Notes under the pieces: model-generated
Databases searched by the model: none
What the model was told of the DNA's origin: nothing
Seen by the model: the letters and a program-made list of their open reading frames with translations, nothing else
Assembly (NCBI GenBank): GCA_963920665.1
Contig: OY987263.1
Location: 40,645,218-40,709,217 of the forward strand
Origin: Straminergon stramineum
Taxonomy: Eukaryota > Streptophyta > Bryopsida > Hypnales > Calliergonaceae
Length of the DNA stretch: 64,000 nt
Reading direction: 5' to 3'
Part shown: positions 51,072 through 59,358 of the stretch, in pieces
Numbering within the stretch: position 1 is the first letter of the stretch
Layout: each line of letters begins with the position of its first letter
Program-made: the position numbers and the translations under genes

Positions 51072-53223
51072 ATGTTGGGACAAAGCTCCGTGTCCTATCA
51101 GGTGAAGGGCAGCATTGCCAACGCTCTCCACATCTACCATATGGATCACGGATGTGCGATGTGGCCGGACATTCTCGTGCCCGAAGACTACCTTCTCAAC
51201 TACGAATACGACGACAACTTCGAGTGCGAGAAACGTCCTCCCCGTAGAGAAGGTGTGCAAAATCCGACAGCCGGGCAGTCTAGTGCGAATCCCCAAGTCA
51301 TTGACGAAGAGGATCAAGTAGCTGACATGGATGTAGAACTAGATCCCTACCTTTGCTACGAGGACACTGACTCCGACTTGGACCAAGAGGGCGGTCCAGG
51401 GAATAAGCAGACGCCTACTCGAGGGGATGCAGATCAGACTGCACGGTCTGATCTCATCAACAGGATTCCAAGTACACAGGATCCGGCGGAGGAAAGAGTT
51501 TTGGATCCTGAGCCTCTCGTGTTCTCAGGGGGGTCCATAGCGCGACCGTCAATAGTAGAGGAACCGGCCATGGCTGCTACAGCAAATCAGACCGTGCAGT
51601 CTGATTTGGTCCAAGCGTCTGCTCTGTCGGACTTGGTATCTTCCGAGGATGAAGAAGAAGCTGGTTTCTCTACAGGCGAAGCTTCTCCATCAAATCAAAC
51701 CACGCGGTCTGATGTACCCAGTGTTTGTAGAGTGTCGGGAATTGCGTCACCATCATAGGTGACAACACCGAAGTCTGGAGGCACACACCCCGTGAATCAG
51801 ACCACACGGTCTGATGTACCAAGCGTTGGTAGAGGATCGGAAATTGCGTCACCATCACAGGCGACACCCAAGTCTGTTGGAGGCACCCCTTTAGTGAATC
51901 AAACCGCACGGTCTAATTCGATTGAAGATGCAGGCGCAACTCCCATATCTGTATTCAAGGTGCCTCCTCCCGTGGTCATGGAGAAGACAGGCTGCTCCCC
52001 GTTGAGTATGCAGGCCGTTTCTTCGACGGTTTCGGCCGCATCTTCTGTTGTAGTATCGACGTCCGGAGCAACGTCTATTTCTTCTCTCGCTCTTGCCATC
52101 GCGTCATCTTCTGTTCCAACTGACGTCCCCGCTCATGATTCCACCGTTGATGAGACTATGCACTCGCAGATTCCAATTCCTACTCCGATGCCGTCTCGGT
52201 TTGATATCGTCTGGGCCGAGAAGATAGACCCCATGCAAAGGCAGATGAATATGTTGGAGGAAGAGAATCCCAAGAAGGATGTGATCGAGCTCGAGGACAT
52301 TGATGACGTTGTTCTGGAAGCACGGATCGAGATGATGCAGAGCGACAGAAAAGAGCGGAGGAAACTTGTGCACGAGATGTTGGGGACATCTTCGGCCGAA
52401 AGTCAGGAGTCAAAGCCAGATGTGAAGCCCAGTCTCGATTACAACTTCATTGAGCGCATCGTGGATAAAGCCACAAGGAAGGGGGCGGCCAAGTTGGAGG
52501 CTTCGGAATGGATGGCACAACTCTTGGCACAAAACTTGGAGGACAGTAAGAGGGAGAGAGAGAGCAGAGGGAGAGGGAGAGAGAAGAGGAGAAGCTCAGG
52601 GAGTTGAAGAAGAAGGAGAAGCACAAGAGGAAGAAGATGGAGGCGAAGGCAGAGGCAGAAGGCGAAGAATGCCAAGATGGTTGCCGAACGAGATGCGTTC
52701 CTGAGGACCCTCACCGCCAAGCTAGAGATGCTAACTCCAACAAGCATCCCTTCTTCTTCCACTCCCATGTCCATGGAGTTGACGAACCCGCGGTGTGAAC
52801 TCCATAACATCTCAGGAGTCTCCACTTCGGCCTCTCCTTCCATGGCTGGTTCCGCAGCTTCGACCGTGGCGTCAGTCTCAACGGTGGTCCCATCCACTCC
52901 TTTGGTGAGTGTCGATCCCGAAACGCATGCAGATGACCTCAACCTTAGTCAATTTCCTATTGTAGCTGTGCCCATGTATTGTTCGCAAATCGACGACAGT
53001 GACCCCTACAACTTGGACGTGGACTTGGCTGATGCAACGTGTTCGTGGACTAACCTCTGACGAGTAGCCTGCCCCTATGACGCAGGCCCCCGCGACCACG
53101 CGGATAGAAGCTGCGGAGTTGCGTATCCCCGCCGTCGGGTCAGCCACGTCTTCACTAGTGGAGGTTGTGCTCGACGTCGAGCGATTGGAGGAATCGCCGG
53201 TGGTGAATGTCGATGCATCCTCG
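51072..53223 (+). pseudogene. Low-complexity exon with in-frame palindromes and a charged coiled-coil region
   Basis: It follows in phase 0 after CGTAG. It opens with LGQSSVSYQVKGSIANALH and an acidic stretch, then a Ser/Thr/Pro-rich region with five palindromes read as (N/D)QT(A/V/T)(R/Q)SD. The last three palindromes sit in 102-bp tandem repeats. An in-frame TAG (51756-51758) in one repeat corresponds to CAG in the next. A Glu/Lys/Arg helix (EKIDPMQRQMNMLEEENPKK) leads to a GA-rich stretch (52540-52680) where the frame shifts twice, then AERDAFLRTLTAKLEML and another Ser/Thr-rich part. It ends VVNVDASS at a GTGCGT donor. Composition is like a disordered linker between the middle and the NIF-like end. 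Confidence 0.5.
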
Positions 53224-53586
53224 GTGCGTAACCCCTCCACATAGCCCCCCATCCACATGTCATGTTAGTTAGAATTCGCGATGTGGGTGCTATGTGAAGG
53301 TGGTGGGTCGGGACGATCGAAGGTCGTCGCAAGAGTAGAGCGCCAATAGATGCTTAGTCACATTGCTTGCGAGTTCCTACGTAGTGAGGATGTCACTCTC
53401 CGTTGGGACCTGAGGCCTAGTCAGATGTAAATATTGTGAATTATTCACGGACGAACTTGCGGATGATTCATTGTATATACATTGTGCATATTTTGTAATC
53501 CAGAATGTGCTTGTTTCTTTTACATTGCATGTAGTCTGCAGCATTCGACATGGTAGTCATTGAACATGTATCATTTTTCCATTCAG

Positions 53587-55200
53587 GGCCATGATGCTCT
53601 TGTGCTTGGAAGCACAGCTCCAGTTCCTATGCTAGTCAAGGATTCTACAACCCGTCCACTCACTTCCCCTTCATGCGAGCAACCGAAAGTAGTTGTCGCC
53701 TCCATCATCGCTCCGGCATCTACTTGCATCTTGGCTCCACCATCCACCGTGGCTCCTCCATCCGCCGCCATCATCGTTCCATTCGATACCCCCATCATCC
53801 AAGAGGTCCTCGCTCCGGTTGCAGCCCCTTCCAATGCAGTTGTGATCGCCCCCGCTCCGACGCAGGCTACAGATATACCAGTCAAGGTGAAGTTCGATTT
53901 CGTTGGGTGCCCCTTGCAGTACTCTGAATCTCGTTGTTCGTGTGGTTGTCTTCCTATTATTGTGGACTTCCGTCGTTTGCTGTCTAGAATCCTACTTTGA
54001 GTACAGGGTTTCGTATACGCAGGCTCTGTTGCCAATATCTGCGACCCCTCATCTGCGTTTCGCTTGGAAGACTTATTTTATCATTTTGGAGTTAGAAGGC
54101 GTTCTCGGTCACATTGAGCACGTCGGACCCCAACCACCACGTCCCCCACCCCTGCATCCCGAGCCCGCACATGCAGCGCCATGCGAGGCGGATTTCAATC
54201 CTCGAAATCACCATGTGTTCGGCGAATACACCTTGTACTGTCGCTCGAAATTGCGCTCCTTCCTCAAAAACATGGATGAGGTTTCGCCTCGCCATTTGGA
54301 TGAGACTGCTGTGGAACGTGGCGTTGCCCATGGTGGAATTCATGTTTCGGGGCATCGAGTGCCTTGCAAAAATGCCCCTTCTGACGTTGGAGGATTGCTC
54401 GACCGTTGTTGAGAGACGCCCCTAGTAGTATTGTACGTGTCCCCCTCGGCCTCGCTTGCTCGAGAGCGGCTGTCCCGCACACCCCGTGTTTAGCTCGTCT
54501 GACCCTAACCTTTGGGACTACACTCTCATAGAATTCGCGGACCATCCGGAGGGGCAACTTCGTCTCAAAGTACTGCACAAGACCGTCTAGGGGCAACCCA
54601 ATTTCAGATGGTGGAACTTTAGGGCGAACGCTTCGAACACCCTCCTCATTGATTGCTGCCCCGAGAGCAGCATGTTCAATCCCGTGCACAATGCCATATT
54701 CCCGTTAGCGTACATTGGCGGCTAGCACGACGTTACTCTTCATAACACCGTGGTCCCATACTTGGATGGCATGTTGAATTCCGAACAAAGCGTCTCTCAA
54801 TACTTGTCCAAGAACCCCACGTATTTTGTGCACCTCACCGTACCTCTTAGGCAGACGATATTCGGACTCAAAATGCGCACATGTGCGCATTTCTAGGACA
54901 GGACGTTGTTGCTAGAGTATCCGGAGTTCGTGGGTCGTTACCAACGTTGCGGGCACGACCACTTCAACTATAAAACTCCAGAATGATATCGACATCATGC
55001 ATGTGCAGGCTCGTCGCTGCATTCACGTATTGGGCGGGAGCGTTGGCGATGGATTCCGACTGAGCAACAAGCGAGGGAAGCGAAGGCGGATCCGGATGAT
55101 CGAAGGAGTGGGTTCTTCCAGCAGTTGCATGACGTCGGAAGAGGCGGAATTGGACGTCACATCTGCTCGGCTCTGAGCAAAAAAGGAAGGCTTGGTCCAA
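53587..55200 (+). pseudogene. Degenerate NIF/FCP1-like HAD domain at the end of the large gene
   Basis: After an ATTCAG acceptor in phase 0 comes an Ala/Pro-rich linker (ILAPPSTVAPPSAAI). Frame changes then give YFIILELEGVLGHIEHV, matching motif I of NIF/FCP1-like domains but with Glu for both catalytic Asp (LELEG), and YCRSKLRSFLKN. In a third frame come LRLKVLHKTV, NTLLIDCCPESSMFNPVHNA, IFPLAYIGG and VVPYL, the motif III region, closely parallel to NTLLIDNSPIRNLL of the 18-kb gene. That frame has five TAGs (54423, 54426, 54588, 54723, 54894) but no TAA, then TGA at 54984. The domain cannot be catalytic as written. Confidence 0.6.
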
Positions 55201-55240
55201 AATGACCCTAAACTACTAGATGATGATGGAGGCAAGCCCA

Positions 55241-55262
55241 CATCAGACCGCGCGGTCTGATC
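55241..55262. repeat. Perfect palindrome copy
   Basis: ATCAGACCGCGCGGTCTGAT is an uninterrupted 20-bp palindrome, the best match to the family consensus, just after the last recognisable NIF-like coding block. Confidence 0.85.
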
Positions 55263-55608
55263 TTCTCTACTTGACGGGCAAGCCTCGTCCCTCGCGTACT
55301 CTGTTCCACTAGCATCTGATGACAGGTCAGTGTTCTCTTACAATTGCGATCTTTGTATTTTGTGTTGGGCTCTATAGTTTTGGAGTCTATTGAGAATCGT
55401 GTAAGCTCAGTCGGAGTGGATGGCATGGAATAGTCGTCCGTCTATTATTCGCTCACTACATGTCGGTCAGTCTGGGCTGCTGAAAAACTGTTGCTCCATG
55501 AAATATTCTTTTCATCTTGGCACATTTGCAATCCACGAACAAAAGAGTGTTTGATGGAGAAACAGTTTTTTACCATCCCAGGCTCGCTTTGCCATGGAGT
55601 GAGCTCTC

Positions 55609-55854
55609 TGACTGGAATTTGTTGCGTCAGTGAAGGGTCCTCATCATTTGCTTTGGTGTGCAGGTTCCTTCGGTACTCTTCGACACTTTGTGCTATTTTG
55701 TAGAGCTGATGAAGCGATTGACTTTGCCACGGAGTTGGGCTTTTTTGTGGATGATTTCCGCCTGCACTCTACATCACTGGGGACTATAGAAATAAAATTA
55801 GTACCCTTCCGTATTCTTCGTTGCAATATACTTGATTACATTCTCAATGAATAG
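55609..55854 (+). other. Short conserved-looking frame, possible last exon of the large gene
   Basis: Reads LEFVASVKGPHHLLWCAGS, FVLFCRADEAIDFATELGFF, then VPFRILRCNILDYILNE and TAG. It has regular hydrophobic spacing and normal coding composition, on the same strand as the large gene. I do not recognise it. No splice link to the NIF-like part was established. Confidence 0.3.
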
Positions 55855-56094
55855 AAAATATACAAAATTCCCCCACATCATTGTAGCATTAGTCCTCTCG
55901 CCATATATAACACCGTCCTCCGTGCTAGCATTGTTCTCTGAATGACAACATCGGCAATAGGTCGTTGTTGTCATCACCATTATAGCACTACACATTTACA
56001 CCCCTCCGTAGAGCCTTATTGGCTATTGCAAATAACAAGGGTGACCCATACAATGATCGCCATTTCACTAACGCATACAAGCGTGTCTTTCCAT

Positions 56095-57195
56095 TCATGT
56101 CGTTGTAAGGTCGTTGCAAAGCGTTCTGAGAGATCTCAGGAAAATGCTCGGCCACTGCAGTGCGAACCGATTCTAGGTGTTGACTCTGTGCTTGATTTGA
56201 ATTCTTCCTGAACTCGTTCATAGTGTGGCGCATGAGCGTCGAGGAGTGCGGACCATCCATGGTCGTGTCTGGGAGGTCCATAGTAGAAGTCACCTTCCTT
56301 CTTCAGGTTATGTGGAGAGAGGGTTTCAAAAGTTGGGCATGCACTCGTCAACATTGTCCAGGGACTTTGCAGGGACCTTCCACGTGTGATCGACGATGTG
56401 GATGTTGGACGTGAGTCCCTTCCCCCAGCATCTTCAATGATACTTCCATGTTCTCAATCGTGATCTGTTGACAAACCTTATCATGCCTCGACGCTTTTGT
56501 GGGCAATCACTCGGACTTGTTTCTTGCTGTCGGATTGAGATGGGTCCAAAGAATTTTTGTCCCAGCACTTGTTCCCCGAGCACGACATGAGACTTCTCGT
56601 GGATGTAGATTGGTCACATGCAACTATGCACGTGCCTCTTGAAGTAAACATTGCCTTGCTTTGAGATGGATGATGCGTATCCACGAGAAAGCTAATGTCA
56701 TGTTCTGCGAACAAGTGCTGGGACAAAAATTCTTCGGACCTATCTCCAAGACGGCAGCAGTACACAATTCCAAGTGATTGCCCACAAGGGTGTAGAAGCA
56801 CAAGGAAACCAAAAAAATGGGTTGTGTTGGTTCACGTGTTGCGCCGTTGAAGATGTGGGGGGAAGACCTTCATGCGAATGTCAACGTTGTTGCACATCGG
56901 AGATCCCTTGTGCGCCCTCGTGCTCATCGAAAACTGTTGTTCAAGTGCGTCCTCAACGGTCTTTGATCTTCTTTCAACGTTATTTGGAGAGGAAGTTGGC
57001 TTCTACTATGGACATTCCGGACGCGATCATGGGTGGTCTACACTTGTTCACATTCTTGCGCAACACTATGGACGGGTTCAGGGAGAACTCGAGTGAAGAA
57101 CGGAGATTGTGTCTAGATCAGTTTCGGACTGTAGTAGATGAGCATTTTCCTTGGGTCCTCAAAGTGCTCTGCAACGACCTCCCGGCGACATTCTA
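56095..57195. repeat. Long imperfect inverted repeat (arms about 510 bp)
   Basis: Arms 56095-56606 and 56687-57195 are inverted copies about a centre near 56646. The minus strand of the left arm reads STMDLPDTTMDG..., and the plus strand of the right arm reads STMDIPDAIMGG.... Both share TTTTTGTCCCAGCACTTGTT or its inverse. The encoded segment (DEHFP, FYYG..RDHGWS) is unrecognised. This looks like an inverted duplication of a gene fragment, or a foldback element without clear terminal duplication. A transcript would form dsRNA. Confidence 0.75.
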
Positions 57196-57259
57196 CAAGC
57201 TAGAATCCCACCATGTTGCCAAGCACGGAACATCCATTCCTCTTTGAGAAAAAGGAATG

Positions 57260-58374
57260 CTCATCAACACAATTCTTCCATGGCTTTTACAAGATGATTG
57301 GATTGTAAACTCATCCAAGGGCTTTCCCAAGGAGGTTGGACTCGACCTTCTATAGAAATAAAAACAAGCATGAAACTCACAATGGAGTACCGAAGCTGTA
57401 CGGGTGACTACAATTCAACATAAAATGTAGTACTAGACTTTAGTGCCTTCCTCGAAGAAGGCAGTGATAGATGTAATAGACATCCTAGTCATCAAGACTT
57501 GTAGCTCGGCTCATACTTGTGGAGTTGGCAACAATGGCATGTATTGTTTGCTACTTATTTTGTAAATAGTCTTTCTTTGTATCTTTCGATCCTATCATCC
57601 ATCCGTTCTTCCTTGTTGCTAGGGAGAAGTTCCAAATCTACGTGTTTGAACTGAAGCTAGGCTGCAGACCATAGGATGTTTACATGGGAGAATCCTAATC
57701 AAAAATCTTAATCTATATTAAACAAAGTTTGGCTTGTTCCTAGACAAAAGCCAAATTGGTGTGCTTTCTCTAGCGTTATCACTGGTACACATTACATAAT
57801 TCCGGTTTCAGGACAATTTGTCCATTTCCTTCTAGCTCAAATGCTAAAGTTCACCATCACGAGTACGTCTATCAGTCATGGTCTCAGAGCCTCATGCCCT
57901 TATAGACGTGGAATTCAATGTAGCTTGTGCCTTGTAATCTACAATCCTAGTTAGTGTGATTTTTGTAGGCAATTAAATGCCCAATTGCTTAAAAAAATGG
58001 ATAGCTTCAAGTGTGTAGGAAAGAGAAGGGGATAAATGTATTAAAAAATGCCAGACAATCATCAATGGCCTTATGCATTGTTGCCGCAATGTTTCCAAAA
58101 CCTCATTTTCTCCATCGTGGAGAGCCAATACATACAAATATTGCACACAAAATTACATATTCAAAATTTGATACTATGAATTGGCCTCATTCAATTCAAA
58201 TCCCCAAAAATGAAGGAGACATGAAAAAAACACAAGTCCTACTATTCGATAATATTAGTCTACGACTTCATCTCGTACCATTTCATCATAGCAAGTCAAA
58301 CTGTATACAAGACACTATTTCAAAATTATGAATGGGCCAATCCCTGATGCAAGGAGGGTCATAATTGTGCCAGC
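57260..58374. other. No gene recognised
   Basis: The frame at 58011-58331 resembles MITE flank more than a gene. No splice-supported exon is visible. Confidence 0.4.
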
Positions 58375-58376
58375 TA

Positions 58377-58795
58377 AGGTAAAAACAACCCATTACAAAC
58401 CAAATGGGGGTTTTGCCCTCTTGTCATTTCGGAAATTTTCTACTTTCTTTATCAGAGAAAGTCAAGTAATAGAAATGGCGAGAACATTTGGAACAATGTT
58501 TTCCAAACGAAATGTGAATTTGTTATGAATTTCTAAAAGTGTTCAGCCCATCACAACCTATAGATTACCTATTACAGTCACAAAATTTTCTAACACAAAA
58601 GACTTGAAAAAAGGACTTCTTGCAATGAACTAACACTAAAAAACTGGAAGTTCCTATTGCAGTCACTAATTGCTCCATTCCAGTTGGCTAAGACATTGAA
58701 TGTCACCCAAATCTCAAAAACTAAATGAAAACTATATTGGGCTCTTTCATACAATTCCGTAATGGGCAAAAGGTCCGAAATGGGTTGTTTTACCT
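58377..58795. mobile_element. TA-flanked MITE, copy F
   Basis: AGGTAAAACAACCCATT and its exact inverse AATGGGTTGTTTTACCT form the ends, with TA on both sides. The interior (TTTTGCCCTCTTG, TTATGAATTTCTAAAAGTGT) is distantly similar to copy E1. It is 419 bp and non-coding, about 560 bp upstream of the lipid transfer protein start. Confidence 0.8.
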
Positions 58796-58997
58796 TATGA
58801 TCGTGAGAAGCCTGAATAATGGCTCCTTCACATATTTCAGCACCCTTAGTGCCACTTTAATAAGGAAAATCCTGAGATGAAGGAAGGAGTGCAACTTTTA
58901 GATTCTCAACCCCATGCGCTGCAAAGACAGGGAAAGAAGGGGAAAAAAATGATGGATAGATAATTCAAAGTTTAGGGTCAAACAATCTGATATGTTG

Positions 58998-59026
58998 CTG
59001 ACGTGGCACCAATAATGCCACGTCAG
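58998..59026. promoter_or_regulatory. Inverted pair of ABRE/ACGT elements upstream of the LTP gene
   Basis: CTGACGTGGCA and its perfect inverse TGCCACGTCAG are separated by 7 bp. ACGTGGC is the core of abscisic-acid response elements bound by bZIP factors. The pair lies about 335-360 bp upstream of the LTP ATG. It may be a regulatory hairpin or a paired bZIP site, though a transposon end is also possible. Confidence 0.45.
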
Positions 59027-59358
59027 ATTCCATATTTTAATATATATATAATATTAGTTTTTTAATTTTTAATTTTTCCATAATTGCACCATGGGCTTAC
59101 AGAACTTGCTAAGGCCTAAAATTTTCCCTCAAGCGCCGTGCATTTCCTTCCTTCCTCACTCACCGTCGGCGCCATTTTAATGGAATATCGCCAATTTAAC
59201 GAAATTTCCGTTTTTCTGGCCCACTTGGTTTCTGGTTGCGTGCGCACATTGGTCTCTGCCAGTACATGGTATGCACAACGTTTGGCACAACATTCCCGAT
59301 GTATCTAGAAGCCATGCACTAGCTAGCTCGAGCGCCATCCATCTACACACTCTTGCGG

